A stretch of 64,000 bases of DNA. Source: Pseudohongiella nitratireducens (GTDB lineage: Bacteria > Pseudomonadota > Gammaproteobacteria > Pseudomonadales > Pseudohongiellaceae). How positions within the stretch are numbered: the first letter of the stretch is position 1; each line of letters begins with the position of its first letter. Both the position numbers and the translations under genes were made by a program. The stretch lies in contig NZ_LWHM01000008.1 of NCBI RefSeq assembly GCF_001642735.1, forward strand, positions 41,404 to 105,403, written 5' to 3'. The notes below the pieces were generated by a model, which made no database searches, was not told the origin of the DNA, and saw only the letters and a list, made by a program, of their open reading frames with translations. Positions 45,218-55,630 of this stretch are shown here, piece by piece.

Positions 45218-46396
45218 TTAACGTTGCAGTTCCCAGGTTCTGGATTGCTCGTGAACAATTGCCTGCAAGTCACCCATTGCCACATTGACATCAATCAGGT
45301 GTAATCCCCAGCCGGCATTCACAGAGCCATCAGGGTTCATCACATCGCCCACAATTTCATCGGTACGCGGATCGTCCGGATCAGCATTAACAGTGATTTC
45401 CAGGTAATGAAAGCGGCCATTGTTAACGCATTCACCGCTTAATAAACCAGGCACGCTGACAAATGGTGTATGTATCGCCATACCACCGTCTACCCAGGGT
45501 GCCGGGCCTTCAGAGGAAAAGCCATCCGCCTGGGTATTGCTCAGATAAGCATGGAGTTCGTTAGCGCCTTTTGCCAGCTGTGCCGGGTTAGTGCAAACCG
45601 CATAGGTACCATTACCGTTGCGACCGAAGCTGGCATTGTCGGGCGGCGGTACATCGCTGCGGAATGTTACATAACTGATAATGCAACCAATCTGCCCGGC
45701 ACTCTCGCAAACCGGCATGCTGGTAAACGTACCGCCAACGTTTCTACCATCAGGTACCTGAACCGTGGTACCCAGCAACATGGCAGAGAGAATTTGCTCC
45801 TGCACGGGTTTGTTCTCGATTTCATTAACAATCAGGCGGGTCAGTACCCCTGCGCCCTGGGAATGACCAACCAGGACTACGCCTCGGCCATTATTATAAT
45901 TCTCCAGGTAATGATTCCAGGCATTGAGCACGTCGTTATAGCCCATTTGCGTATCTGGTGCTGCCATACTGTCGTCACCGGAAATACGTGCCCGAAGTGC
46001 TGGCAAAGTTACCTGCCGGTATAAAGGTGCAAATGTCCGGCATTCTGAACCCAGCCTGGCAAACTGGCTACGGACCACGTTGTACTCTTCTGGGCCGGCT
46101 ACCATGTCACTGTTGGGTGAATTGTCCTGGGAGACTGTCGGGTAAACATAAAAGCAATCAATATGGGCCAAGGGGTTATCGCTCCATGCCTGCATACGGG
46201 TATTGCCATTGGCTTCTATAACCGTGGTGCTCATGTCAATTTCACAGGCTCGCGGATTTTCCGGCAAGCACAGCCAGTTTGATTCCTGGCTGTAATCTAC
46301 GGCGTCCTGTGCAACAACAGGGTCAGTTGCGCTTAATCCTATTAATGCAAAGGCACTCAGTGCCAATGCCGGTTTGCTGAATATTCTGAAATCCAT
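45218..46396 (-). CDS. Exported DUF3089 alpha/beta-hydrolase
   Basis: About 392 aa. Signal peptide MDFRIFSKPALALSAFALIG... ending VVAQD. The nucleophile elbow is VVLVGHSQGAGVL (GHSQG), in the midst of DUF3089 landmarks: AHIDCFYVYPTVSQDNSPNS, TFAPLYRQVTLP. Family members are predicted lipases/esterases; the substrate is unknown. ATG at 46396 (strong G-rich ribosome site) is used over a longer frame. Monocistronic, facing prc across the terminator. Confidence 0.85.
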   Translation of the reverse strand: MDFRIFSKPALALSAFALIGLSATDPVVAQDAVDYSQESNWLCLPENPRACEIDMSTTVIEANGNTRMQAWSDNPLAHIDCFYVYPTVSQDNSPNSDMVAGPEEYNVVRSQFARLGSECRTFAPLYRQVTLPALRARISGDDSMAAPDTQMGYNDVLNAWNHYLENYNNGRGVVLVGHSQGAGVLTRLIVNEIENKPVQEQILSAMLLGTTVQVPDGRNVGGTFTSMPVCESAGQIGCIISYVTFRSDVPPPDNASFGRNGNGTYAVCTNPAQLAKGANELHAYLSNTQADGFSSEGPAPWVDGGMAIHTPFVSVPGLLSGECVNNGRFHYLEITVNADPDDPRTDEIVGDVMNPDGSVNAGWGLHLIDVNVAMGDLQAIVHEQSRTWELQR

Positions 46397-46661
46397 TTGG
46401 GACCCCCCAGAATTGAAATGTTCGGGAATATGGCGAAAGTCATCTGAAAGATAGCTGGCCGACAGACTGCGAGCATAATGGACTATTCCTGAGTGTACAA
46501 CGGGCAGCAAGACAGGACTGTTTGATTTGCGACAAAGCGCTAATGCAGTTAAAAGGCGATAAAATCCAGATGATAAGGTGTATTTCAGTACCGGTTTCCG
46601 CTAATGTAGGTCAGATTAGAACAATAGCATCAGAATCGGCTGTATAAAGGATTCCTCGCCA

Positions 46662-48122
46662 ATGAACGACAACGCTCAGCCACCCGGGCTGCTAACCGCG
46701 CTGACCCCACTTTTTCTGCTATTCATTTTGCTGGCCTACAATGTCGCTGTTTATGGAGATGACTCTCTCAGCGGTGCCAACCAGACTGCCCTGATTATCA
46801 GTGCTGCCCTGGCATCGGCCATGACAATGTTGCAGGGTACCAGCTGGGATAAAGTCCAGACACATATGCTGGATAACATTCGTGCCGCCACACCGGCGAT
46901 TCTAATCCTGTTAATGGTCGGCGCCCTGACTGGCAGCTGGCTGATCAGCGGCATTGTTCCTGCGATGATTTACTACGGACTGGAAGTGTTCAGCCCACAG
47001 TACTTCATTGTCAGTGCCTGCGCGGTTACCGCAATTGCAGCCGTGGTCATTGGCAGTTCCTGGTCAACATCAGCCACGCTGGGTGTGGCGCTGATGAGTA
47101 TCGGTTATGCCATGGGCATCAACCCCGGGCTGGTCGCTGGCGCACTGATCTCCGGTGCCTATTTTGGTGACAAAATGTCGCCTTTATCTGACACCACCAA
47201 CCTGGCTTCCGGTGTCAGTAACGTTGATCTGTTTACCCACATTCGATACCTGAGCATGACAGCCCTGCCCTCGATTCTGATCACCTTGTTGCTTTATCTC
47301 ATCATTGGTCTGATCACCGGCAGCGACGCGGCTTCGGTCAATGATACGGAACAATACCGGGCTATCATCCAGCAGCATTTCGCGCTGAACCCCTTGCTGC
47401 TACTGGTGCCAGCCGGCGTGATTTTCCTGATCATCCGTCGTGTGCCAGCCTTGCCGGCGCTTTTTGTCGGTACCCTGGCAGGCGTTCTCTGTGCCCTTCT
47501 CTTTCAGGGAGAACTGATTCAGCAGCTGAGCGAAGAACTTGGCAATACCTATCAGGTCGCGATGACAGCGCTTTATGGCGACATCGCAATTGCCACCGGC
47601 AATGATGTGCTGGATGAACTGTTAAGCACCGGCGGCATGTACGGCATGCTGAACACCATCTGGCTGATTGTGACGGCAATGGTGTTTGGCGGTGCGATGG
47701 AAGCTGCTGGCTACCTGTCCCGTATTACCAATGCGCTGATCAGTCGTGTTCACAGTGCAGCGGGGCTGATCACCGCAACCGGCGCCACCTGCATGGTTAC
47801 CAATGTCTCAGCATCAGATCAGTACCTGGCCGTTGTGGTACCCGGCCGAATGTTCACCAAAGCCTACCAGGAGCGTAACCTGGCGCCGCAGAACCTGAGC
47901 CGCACGCTAGAAGACACCGGTACAGTCACCTCTGTGCTGGTACCCTGGAATACCTGCGGTGCCTACCATGCAACCGTACTGGGGGTGGCAACTTTCGCCT
48001 ACCTGCCCTGGGCATTTTTCTGCCTGATCAGCCCGCTGATGACGCTCTTCTTTGCCTGGGCTGGCATCAAGATTGCCAAACTGTCTGATGACGAAGAGCT
48101 GGCAACAGAGGAAGTCGTTTGA
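46662..48122 (+). CDS. nhaC: NhaC-family Na+/H+ antiporter
   Basis: 486 aa with about 12 membrane helices. Signatures are GTSWDKVQTHMLDNIRAATP, SSWSTSATLGVALMSIGYAM, GAYFGDKMSPLSDTTNLASG (family hallmark) and SVLVPWNTCGAYHATVLGV. Exchanges Na+ for H+ in the inner membrane, in keeping with a saline habitat. Followed 31 bp later by the czcI-like gene, but a functional link is not implied. Confidence 0.95.
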   Translation: MNDNAQPPGLLTALTPLFLLFILLAYNVAVYGDDSLSGANQTALIISAALASAMTMLQGTSWDKVQTHMLDNIRAATPAILILLMVGALTGSWLISGIVPAMIYYGLEVFSPQYFIVSACAVTAIAAVVIGSSWSTSATLGVALMSIGYAMGINPGLVAGALISGAYFGDKMSPLSDTTNLASGVSNVDLFTHIRYLSMTALPSILITLLLYLIIGLITGSDAASVNDTEQYRAIIQQHFALNPLLLLVPAGVIFLIIRRVPALPALFVGTLAGVLCALLFQGELIQQLSEELGNTYQVAMTALYGDIAIATGNDVLDELLSTGGMYGMLNTIWLIVTAMVFGGAMEAAGYLSRITNALISRVHSAAGLITATGATCMVTNVSASDQYLAVVVPGRMFTKAYQERNLAPQNLSRTLEDTGTVTSVLVPWNTCGAYHATVLGVATFAYLPWAFFCLISPLMTLFFAWAGIKIAKLSDDEELATEEVV

Positions 48123-48153
48123 TTTTTACGCGTTTGTTGGCTAAAGTGTTTGA

Positions 48154-48555
48154 ATGATGCGAAAAGTCGTTCTCTACTTCATGATCTTTCTGATCAGCCT
48201 GCAATCGGTTGCGCTGGCGTCTGACAAGCACCAGGTGCACCAGGCAGGCGAATCGCATGTGGATGAACTCATCGCGACCGAGCATCACCATGGCGCGCTA
48301 AAGCAATCCGATGAAAGCGATTTCGGGGTTTTTATTGCCAATAGTAGTCATAATCACCACGATCAGAGCTATGACGAAGCTGTGGTTTCTGATCTGGATT
48401 GTCAGCATTGCTGCCATTGTCATGGTGTACTGCATCTCATCCATGATGCGCACTTACCACTATCCGACGCCTCAACGGGGAACTCGGTTCCCTCCTATCA
48501 CTACACTCTCATTCTGTCGGCGATAACGCCTGACCTTCCTCCGCCCATCGCCTGA
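48154..48555 (+). CDS. CzcI-like small exported His/Cys-rich protein
   Basis: 133 aa. Signal peptide (VVLYFMIFLISLQSVALA), then His-rich segments (ATEHHHG, SSHNHHDQSY) and a Cys/His cluster DLDCQHCCHCHGVLHLIHDAH; the C-terminus ends DLPPPIA. Position directly before czcCBA is that of czcI. A periplasmic metal-binding or regulatory role is inferred. A start one codon later (ATG 48157) is equally possible. Shares the C-terminal PPPIA with the protein at 29557-29895. Confidence 0.75.
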   Translation: MMRKVVLYFMIFLISLQSVALASDKHQVHQAGESHVDELIATEHHHGALKQSDESDFGVFIANSSHNHHDQSYDEAVVSDLDCQHCCHCHGVLHLIHDAHLPLSDASTGNSVPSYHYTLILSAITPDLPPPIA

Positions 48556-48638
48556 GCAATAAGCAAAATCGTTATTAACACGAACAAATGTATTGTCATA
48601 ACAATGCATTAGAAGCTTTTGTTCGGGAGAAATTACCC

Positions 48639-49940
48639 ATGAAAAATCATTATGCTGTTCGCCTCTGGCTGACAGCCGTGCTGAGTGTGTACGTCGTCAG
48701 CGCTATGCCGCAGACGTTGGCGCAGTCAGTTGATAATACACTGACATTGACCCAGGCCGTTGAACGTACGCTTGAAGCTTACCCAAGCTTGCGGCGCTTT
48801 AGCATTCTGGATCGCCAGCAGTCGATGGAAGTCGATATAGCCGCATTAAAACCCGGCTACACCGTCGATGTTGAACTGGAGAACGCCTTTGGCAGCCGTC
48901 AATTTCAGGGCGTAGACAGTGCAGATCTGACCATCGCCCTGTCCTCTGTCATTGAACTTGGGGGCAAGCGGGAGGCGAGAACCTCGCTTGCGCAAGCTCG
49001 CATGCAAAAAACGGCGACCCAGCAACGCGTGATGACGCTGGATGTATTGGGCAAACTGGTTGCCGATTATATTGCGGTACTCAGTACCCAGGAAGATCTG
49101 GCGCTCAAGCGTGAAGCCAGGCAAATTTCTGCTGATATGCTTCGCTCTGTGCAAAACCGTTTTGATAATGGCGCCGCTTCGGAAGCGGAACTGATGCTGG
49201 CCAGGGCGCGTCTGTCACAAGCTGAAATAGCCCTGGATCAGGTCTCGGCTGAGCTGGAGCGTGGTCAAATATCTCTTTCCCTTTATTGGGGGGAAGCGAA
49301 CCCCACCTTTGATCGTCTTGAAGGGAATTTTCTGCATTTTGATCCACTGAGGCCAGTTGACGGTTTGCTGGACCTGCTAAGTGAATCCCCTGCTCTGGAA
49401 ATTTATGCCGACCGGGCGCGTATTCAAGCGGCTGAGCTAAGTCTTCAGGCCAGTCAAAGCCGCCAGGATGTTGCCTGGCAGTTTGGCCTGCGACACCTTG
49501 CCGGCAGCAACGATACGGCGATGGTAGCTGGCGTTTCCATTCCACTTTTTGTCGCGCAACGCAACCAGGCCTACCTGGAGCGTGAGCGGCTGGATCAGCA
49601 GTTAGTGTCCATAGAACGAGAGCAGGCATTACTCGATCTGCAAAGCCGATTGATGCGTGCCTATTCACTTTACCAGCAGGCAGTCGCAGCAGCGACTCGC
49701 ATGAGAGGTGATGTCGTCCCCGACCTGGAACGAGCACTGGTCGTGACACGTGATAGCTACGAACAGGGTCTGCTGCGTTATCAGGAGCTGATTTTAGCCG
49801 AACAGGAACTGCTTGATGCCAGGGCCACCCTGATTGATCAGGCAACACGGGGTCACCAGAGTCTGGCGCTGATTGAACAGCTGACCGGCATGACACTGCG
49901 GATGACATCCGACACCACGCCCCCCCCTTCAGCTCAATAA
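48639..49940 (+). CDS. czcC: Outer-membrane efflux factor CzcC (TolC family)
   Basis: About 433 aa. Signal peptide ending TLAQS, then two TolC-type helical repeats (TLTQAVERTLEAYPSLRR; ALVVTRDSYEQGLLRYQEL). Length and context match CzcC/CusC-type channels. ATG at 48639 (GGGAG nine bases upstream) is preferred over 48588. Forms the tripartite Co/Zn/Cd export system with the two following genes; 13-bp gap to czcB. Confidence 0.93.
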   Translation: MKNHYAVRLWLTAVLSVYVVSAMPQTLAQSVDNTLTLTQAVERTLEAYPSLRRFSILDRQQSMEVDIAALKPGYTVDVELENAFGSRQFQGVDSADLTIALSSVIELGGKREARTSLAQARMQKTATQQRVMTLDVLGKLVADYIAVLSTQEDLALKREARQISADMLRSVQNRFDNGAASEAELMLARARLSQAEIALDQVSAELERGQISLSLYWGEANPTFDRLEGNFLHFDPLRPVDGLLDLLSESPALEIYADRARIQAAELSLQASQSRQDVAWQFGLRHLAGSNDTAMVAGVSIPLFVAQRNQAYLERERLDQQLVSIEREQALLDLQSRLMRAYSLYQQAVAAATRMRGDVVPDLERALVVTRDSYEQGLLRYQELILAEQELLDARATLIDQATRGHQSLALIEQLTGMTLRMTSDTTPPPSAQ

Positions 49941-49953
49941 ACAGGATAATGAT

Positions 49954-50940
49954 ATGAATATTTTCAAAGATAGTTTTGCCGGTGTTGTTGCCCTGATGAT
50001 GGTGGTTATGCTGGCACTGTTTTCGGCAGGAACGCTTGCGCAAGAACATAATGAGTCTGAGCATGAACACAACGAGTCGGAGCAAGAGTTTGATGAATCC
50101 GGGCATGAACACGATTCAGGCTTAGCCCACACAGAAGTTCATGAAACCGCAATATCGGCAGAGGCCGCACGACAGGCTGGTATAGAGGTCTCCCAGGCAG
50201 GTCCCGGTGTGATCTCACAAACCGTAACCGCCTACGGCAGACTGGCTGTGGGGCCAGAGCAAATCAGCCATGTCAGGGCACGTTATACCGGTACCATTCG
50301 CGAAGTTAACGCTACACTTGGAGAACGGGTCGAAGCCGGACGGCAACTGGCGCAGATTCAGTCGAATGAAAGCCTTTCCAGCTATGCGATTACCGCACCT
50401 ATCAGTGGTGTGGTCCTGGAGCGGCATGCTAATGCGGGAGAAGTCACTCAGGATCAGGTGCTGTTTACCATCGTGGATTTTGATGGCTTATGGGCTGAGT
50501 TGCAGATATTCCCCCGCACCCAGCCAGGTGTTGAACCTGGCCAGTCAGTCACTGTCCTGGTCAACGATAACCGGATTCCCGCTGCAATTGATCAGTTGCT
50601 TCCCTCGCTCGATCGTCCTTATGTGACAGCCCGGGTCAGCCTGGCAAACAGCCCGCAAGCATTGATGCCGGGCGAACTTGTCAGCGCTGAAATCGAGATT
50701 AGCAGCGAGAGCAAAGTACTTGTCATTCCCCGGAAGGCCCTGCAAACCATGGAAGGTGAAACCGGCGTCTTTGTTCAGTCAGGTGAAGACTATCGTTTTG
50801 TGCCGGTGCAAATCGGCGAACAAGACAGTGTCAATGCTGAGGTCTTAAGCGGACTGCAGACGGGAGATACCTACGTGAGCGGCAACAGCTTTTTTATTAA
50901 GGCGGATATCCAGAAATCTCAGGCTGAACACAGCCATTAA
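49954..50940 (+). CDS. czcB: Periplasmic adaptor CzcB
   Basis: 328 aa. Signal segment, then a His/Glu-rich stretch (EHNESEHEHNESEQEFDESG) that may capture metal. Barrel-sandwich and beta-barrel domains: VRARYTGTIREVNATLGERV, YAITAPISGVVLERHANAGE, LVIPRKALQTMEGETGVFV. The coiled-coil hairpin is very short. Couples CzcA to CzcC. Nine bases separate it from czcA; clear operon. Confidence 0.94.
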   Translation: MNIFKDSFAGVVALMMVVMLALFSAGTLAQEHNESEHEHNESEQEFDESGHEHDSGLAHTEVHETAISAEAARQAGIEVSQAGPGVISQTVTAYGRLAVGPEQISHVRARYTGTIREVNATLGERVEAGRQLAQIQSNESLSSYAITAPISGVVLERHANAGEVTQDQVLFTIVDFDGLWAELQIFPRTQPGVEPGQSVTVLVNDNRIPAAIDQLLPSLDRPYVTARVSLANSPQALMPGELVSAEIEISSESKVLVIPRKALQTMEGETGVFVQSGEDYRFVPVQIGEQDSVNAEVLSGLQTGDTYVSGNSFFIKADIQKSQAEHSH

Positions 50941-50949
50941 GGAGCGCAT

Positions 50950-53900
50950 ATGATTAATTTACTACTGCGCTTCTCAATAGCGCGACGATACCTGATACTT
51001 TCTTTTTGCCTGGTGATTATCGCCGGCGGTGTCTGGAGCTATCAGCAATTACCTATTGATGCTGTGCCCGACATCACCAATGTCCAGGTCCAGATCAATA
51101 CCTCAGCACCGGGTTACTCGCCGCTGGAGGTTGAGCAACGGGTCACCTACCCGATTGAAACAGCCTTGTATGGTCTGCCTGCTCTGGACTATACACGTTC
51201 GTTGTCCCGATACGGCCTTTCACAGGTGACAGTAGTCTTCGATGAAGGTACCGATATCTATTTTGCCCGGAACCTGATCAATACTCGACTGGCCTCAATT
51301 GGCAGTGTCATTCCAGAAGGTATTGAACCTGAGATGGGGCCGATATCCACTGGCCTGGGCGAAATATTCATGTATACAGTGACTGCTGAGCCAGACGCCA
51401 GAAAGCCTGACGGCAGTCCTTATACTGCCCAGGATCTCAGGGAAATCCAGGACTGGATCATCAAGCCACAACTGTCGCAGGTCAATGGCGTCGTTGAGGT
51501 CAACAGTATTGGCGGTTATGACAAGCAATACCATGTGTTACCTGATACAACCCGTATGCTCAACATGGGTGTGACGCTTGAGGATATCAATACAGCGCTG
51601 GAGGAAAACAATGACAACCGTGGTGCCGGCTTTATCGAGCGAAACGGCCAACAGTTGTTGGTTCGTTCCCCTGGGCAGTTGACCAATATCGAGGATATCG
51701 CCAATGTCATCGTGAAAAATGTTGACCAGGCACCAATAAGAGTCGGCGATATTGCCGAAGTTGCTATTGGCAGTGCTTTGCGAACCGGTGCCGCAACAGC
51801 CGATGGCAAAGAAACGGTATTGGGTACAGCCATGATGCTGCTCGGTGAGAACTCTCGCACGGTAGCCCAGGATGTGGCTGACAGCCTGGGCGTGATCCAG
51901 GGCTCATTGCCCGAAGGCATCAACGCCAATGCCGTGTATGACAGAACGGCACTGGTGGATAAGGCCATCGCGACGGTTAGCAAAAACCTCATCGAGGGTG
52001 CATTGCTGGTGATTGCAGTATTGTTTGTGCTGCTGGGCAACCTGCGTGCGGCACTGATCACAGCTGCGGTAATACCGTTGACCATGCTGATGACATTAAC
52101 GGGTATGGTCCGTACCGGGGTTTCTGCCAACCTGATGAGTCTGGGTGCACTGGACTTCGGGTTGATTGTTGATGGTGCTGTCATCATTGTGGAGAACGCG
52201 GTCAGACGGCTGTCACAGCGCCAGACTGGTGAGGTGTTGCCGTTAAAACAGCGTCTGGAAACGGTTTATGTCGCCACGGCAGAAGTGATCCGGCCTAGTG
52301 TCTTTGGAATCATTATTATCACTGCTGTTTACCTGCCTATCTTCGCGCTGACCGGTGTTGAAGGTAAAATGTTTCAACCAATGGCGCTCACTGTGACCAT
52401 TGCCCTGCTCTGTGCCATGGCGCTCAGTTTTACCTTTGTGCCGGCTGCAGTCGCGGTAGTGATGAACAAACCGGTTCAGGAAAAAGAAAATATAGTGATA
52501 CGTGGCGCAAAAAGAATTTACGAACCGGTCTTGGCGCTGGCCATTAAAGGACGAGCGCTGCTAGCAGGCTTTACTGTTCTGCTGGTAGCAGGCTGTCTCT
52601 GGCTGGCCACACACATGGGAACCGAGTTCATTCCGCAACTGGATGAAGGTGACTTTGCAGTTCAAGCCATTCGGATTACCGGCACCAGCCTCGAGCAGTC
52701 GGTGGCAATTCAGCAGCGGATCGAAAAATCCCTGATTGCCATGCCGGAAATCGAGACGGCTTTTACTCGAATTGGCACAGCAGAAATTGCCACTGACCTG
52801 ATGCCGCCGAATATTGGCGATGGCTATGTGATTCTTTCACCCAAAGACACCTGGCCCAATCCAGATAAAAGCAAAGCTGAACTGATTGCAGAGGCTGAAC
52901 AGCGATTGAATCAGATTCCGGGCAGTAACTATGAATACAGTCAGCCCATTGAACTGCGTTTCAATGAACTGATTTCCGGGGTTCGTGCTGATCTCGGCAT
53001 CATGTTGTTTGGTGATGACTTTGACATTCTTCGCAGTCGGGCAGATGACATTCTCGAGCAGGTAAATCAGACCCCTGGTGCCGCTGATGCTCGCATTGAG
53101 CAGGTTGATGGCCTGCCTACCTTGTCTGTCGTGCCCAATCGAACAGCGCTTGGACGTTATGGCTTGAATGTCAGTTATCTTCAGGAATGGGTAGCCACTG
53201 CGGTGGGTGGTCATACTGCCGGCATCATCTATGAAGGCGACAGACGGTTTGAGCTGGTTGTCAGGTTGCCCGAGTTAGTACGGCAGAACACGGAGAAGCT
53301 CAAGGTGCTTCCGGTTCCAGTGCAGGATCAGGCGGGTGATACGCTGTTTGTCCCGTTACAGGAGCTGGCCCGTGTTGAGATGTCACCTGGTCCTGCCCAG
53401 ATAAGCCGGGAAAACGGTAAACGCCGTATTGTGGTCACAGCAAATGTCCGGGAACGAGACCTGGGCAGTTTTGTTGAAGAGGTGCGGGAGAATGTTGTCA
53501 GCAATGTCGATATTCCACCCGGTTACTGGCTGGAATATGGTGGTACATTTGAGCAGCTGGCTTCAGCGACTGAGCGCCTGTCGCTGGTCGTGCCACTGAC
53601 GCTGGTAATGATATTGGGCTTACTGGTGATGGCCTTTTCCTCGTTTAAAGATGCGCTGATCATTTTCAGTGGCGTACCACTGGCGTTAACGGGCGGGATT
53701 CTCTCGCTGTATTTGCGAGGCATGCCGCTATCGATTTCTGCCGGTGTCGGTTTCATCGCCCTGTCTGGTGTCGCTGTGTTGAATGGTCTGGTGATGCTGA
53801 CCTTTATCCGCAACCTCTGGCACGAAGGCCTTCCTTTGCAGGAGGCCATTCATCGTGGCGCACTAACCCGACTCAGACCCGTGCTAATGACAGCATTGGT

Positions 53901-54093
53901 CGCCAGCCTCGGCTTTGTGCCAATGGCTTTCAACACGGGCACGGGTGCAGAGGTACAGCGTCCACTGGCGACAGTGGTGATTGGCGGCATTATCTCTTCG
54001 ACGTTATTGACATTGGTGGTACTCCCGGCACTATATGGCTGGGTGCATCAGCGGACTCAACGCAAGCAAGAGACTGAAAGTGGCTTTGCATAA
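50950..54093 (+). CDS. czcA: Heavy-metal RND efflux pump CzcA (HME family)
   Basis: 1047 aa. N-terminus SIARRYLILSFCLVIIAGG, then PIDAVPDITNVQVQINT and YPIETALYGLPALDYTRSLS, hallmark of heavy-metal RND pumps. TM4 carries LGALDFGLIVDGAVIIVEN, whose Asp/Asp/Glu pattern is that of divalent (Zn/Co/Cd/Ni) and not Cu/Ag pumps. Complete with all helices; the last part aligns with the czcA scrap at 29226. Proton-driven export from periplasm or cytosol via CzcB and CzcC. Ends at a terminator. Confidence 0.96.
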   Translation: MINLLLRFSIARRYLILSFCLVIIAGGVWSYQQLPIDAVPDITNVQVQINTSAPGYSPLEVEQRVTYPIETALYGLPALDYTRSLSRYGLSQVTVVFDEGTDIYFARNLINTRLASIGSVIPEGIEPEMGPISTGLGEIFMYTVTAEPDARKPDGSPYTAQDLREIQDWIIKPQLSQVNGVVEVNSIGGYDKQYHVLPDTTRMLNMGVTLEDINTALEENNDNRGAGFIERNGQQLLVRSPGQLTNIEDIANVIVKNVDQAPIRVGDIAEVAIGSALRTGAATADGKETVLGTAMMLLGENSRTVAQDVADSLGVIQGSLPEGINANAVYDRTALVDKAIATVSKNLIEGALLVIAVLFVLLGNLRAALITAAVIPLTMLMTLTGMVRTGVSANLMSLGALDFGLIVDGAVIIVENAVRRLSQRQTGEVLPLKQRLETVYVATAEVIRPSVFGIIIITAVYLPIFALTGVEGKMFQPMALTVTIALLCAMALSFTFVPAAVAVVMNKPVQEKENIVIRGAKRIYEPVLALAIKGRALLAGFTVLLVAGCLWLATHMGTEFIPQLDEGDFAVQAIRITGTSLEQSVAIQQRIEKSLIAMPEIETAFTRIGTAEIATDLMPPNIGDGYVILSPKDTWPNPDKSKAELIAEAEQRLNQIPGSNYEYSQPIELRFNELISGVRADLGIMLFGDDFDILRSRADDILEQVNQTPGAADARIEQVDGLPTLSVVPNRTALGRYGLNVSYLQEWVATAVGGHTAGIIYEGDRRFELVVRLPELVRQNTEKLKVLPVPVQDQAGDTLFVPLQELARVEMSPGPAQISRENGKRRIVVTANVRERDLGSFVEEVRENVVSNVDIPPGYWLEYGGTFEQLASATERLSLVVPLTLVMILGLLVMAFSSFKDALIIFSGVPLALTGGILSLYLRGMPLSISAGVGFIALSGVAVLNGLVMLTFIRNLWHEGLPLQEAIHRGALTRLRPVLMTALVASLGFVPMAFNTGTGAEVQRPLATVVIGGIISSTLLTLVVLPALYGWVHQRTQRKQETESGFA

Positions 54094-54165
54094 TCGCGTG
54101 ATCGCGTAATTGGCATAATTGGTACGCCTTGAGATATTGAGTCAAAAGGATGAGCCAAATAACTG

Positions 54166-54201
54166 AAAAAGCCGGGCTGAACGATTCTAGCCCGGCTTTT
54201 T
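54166..54201. terminator. Bidirectional terminator between czcA and M20 peptidase gene
   Basis: AAAAAGCCGGGCT, loop, AGCCCGGCTTTTT. A-run and T-run on either side let it serve both convergent genes. Confidence 0.95.
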
Positions 54202-54223
54202 AACATGTAAACGATCAAACGGT

Positions 54224-55630
54224 TTATCTAGTCACGACGTTACGCAGTACCGTGTAAAAATCTTCTACACCCTGACGGAACAAATCAGCAGGCACACGTT
54301 CGTCATTGCCATGCACGCCGGTATGCTCACCAACATCAGTAATCATGGGATTGAACCCGTAGCTGATGATACCCAGGTCACGGGTAAAGTGACTGTCCGT
54401 AAAACCGGTACTGACTGAAGGCAATACTCGCGATCCCGGATGCAGCTCGCCAGTGACATTTTCAATGGCACGGAACAACTGGGTGTTAGTGCTTGAGATC
54501 GCTGGCGTGAATGCCATAATCACTTCCACCTCCACCCCGGCCGGTTCAATCAAGGCTGTTAACTCATCAACAAACTGTTCTGCCGGTTTGTCAGGCAGAA
54601 TACGACAATCCAGTTCCGCCCAGGCTGTCGGTGGCACCACATTGATCTTGTTGGAAGCCTCGAAGCGGGTCATGGAGCACGTGTCACGTAACAACGCATG
54701 ATGGCCGGGCCTGCTTTCGTGCAGTTGACTGATAAATTCAGGATCATTAATCGCTGAACGCACATCGGCATACCCGCTCGCTGCCCAGTCTGATGTCATG
54801 TTCGCTGACAGCCCCTGAAAATAGCGCTGGACCGGATCAATAACACGGGGAGGAAACGGATTTTCCAGCAGTAAATTCAGGGCAGTGACAATACGTGTCA
54901 CAGATGAAGTGACACGTGGCGATGAACCATGACCTGGTACATCCACTGAATTCAGTCGCAGCCACACGGGTACTTTTTGAGTGACCTCGACACCGAAAGT
55001 GATGTCATCTTCAATACGCGTACCGCCACCACCTTCATTTAGCAGAAAACCGGCATCTGCAAAAATTTCCGGATGGTTTTCGATCAACCAGCCAACACCG
55101 TACATTCCACCGGCCTCTTCATCGGCAGTCGCCAGAAAAATCACATCGCGATTCAGCTCCACCCCTGAACGATGCAGGTTCAGAAAACTGACCAGGTGGG
55201 CAATGCCCAGCCCTTTCATATCCCGGGTGCCACGACCATAGATATAACCATCACTGAGATCACCGGACAGGGGCTCAAAGGACCAGTGTTCACGATCTGC
55301 TGGAACGACATCAGTGTGCTGCAAAAGTATGATGGCTGGTTCATCACCGCCCTCAAGCCTGGCCCAGATATTACCTCGCCCAGGTGCGCTTTCAGCCGTC
55401 TCGTATTCAATACCTTCACGGTCAAAGATTTCGCTGTAGAATTCTACGGCGCGGTACTCATTACCAGGTGGGTTAACCGTGTCGATGCGGACAAATTCCT
55501 GTAACCACTCCACGGCCTGTTGACTGTCAATGAGATCTGAACTGCTGCCCTGGGCCAGCGACGTACTGGCCAGACCAAGACAGCATGCAGGTAAAACGAT
55601 ATGGCTGATAAGTCGACGTGCCAGCTTCAT
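54224..55630 (-). CDS. Exported M20-family metallopeptidase
   Basis: About 468 aa. Signal peptide ending STSLAQG. M20 zinc-site motifs: ILLQHTDVVPAD (His and following Asp), YGRGTRDMKGLGIA (bridging Asp), ATADEEAGGMYG (catalytic Glu pair), LDCRILPD, and the final His near GEHTGVHGNDERV. Members include carboxypeptidases and dipeptidases; the periplasmic location suggests peptide scavenging. ATG at 55630 has AGGAG upstream. Confidence 0.93.
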   Translation of the reverse strand: MKLARRLISHIVLPACCLGLASTSLAQGSSSDLIDSQQAVEWLQEFVRIDTVNPPGNEYRAVEFYSEIFDREGIEYETAESAPGRGNIWARLEGGDEPAIILLQHTDVVPADREHWSFEPLSGDLSDGYIYGRGTRDMKGLGIAHLVSFLNLHRSGVELNRDVIFLATADEEAGGMYGVGWLIENHPEIFADAGFLLNEGGGGTRIEDDITFGVEVTQKVPVWLRLNSVDVPGHGSSPRVTSSVTRIVTALNLLLENPFPPRVIDPVQRYFQGLSANMTSDWAASGYADVRSAINDPEFISQLHESRPGHHALLRDTCSMTRFEASNKINVVPPTAWAELDCRILPDKPAEQFVDELTALIEPAGVEVEVIMAFTPAISSTNTQLFRAIENVTGELHPGSRVLPSVSTGFTDSHFTRDLGIISYGFNPMITDVGEHTGVHGNDERVPADLFRQGVEDFYTVLRNVVTR

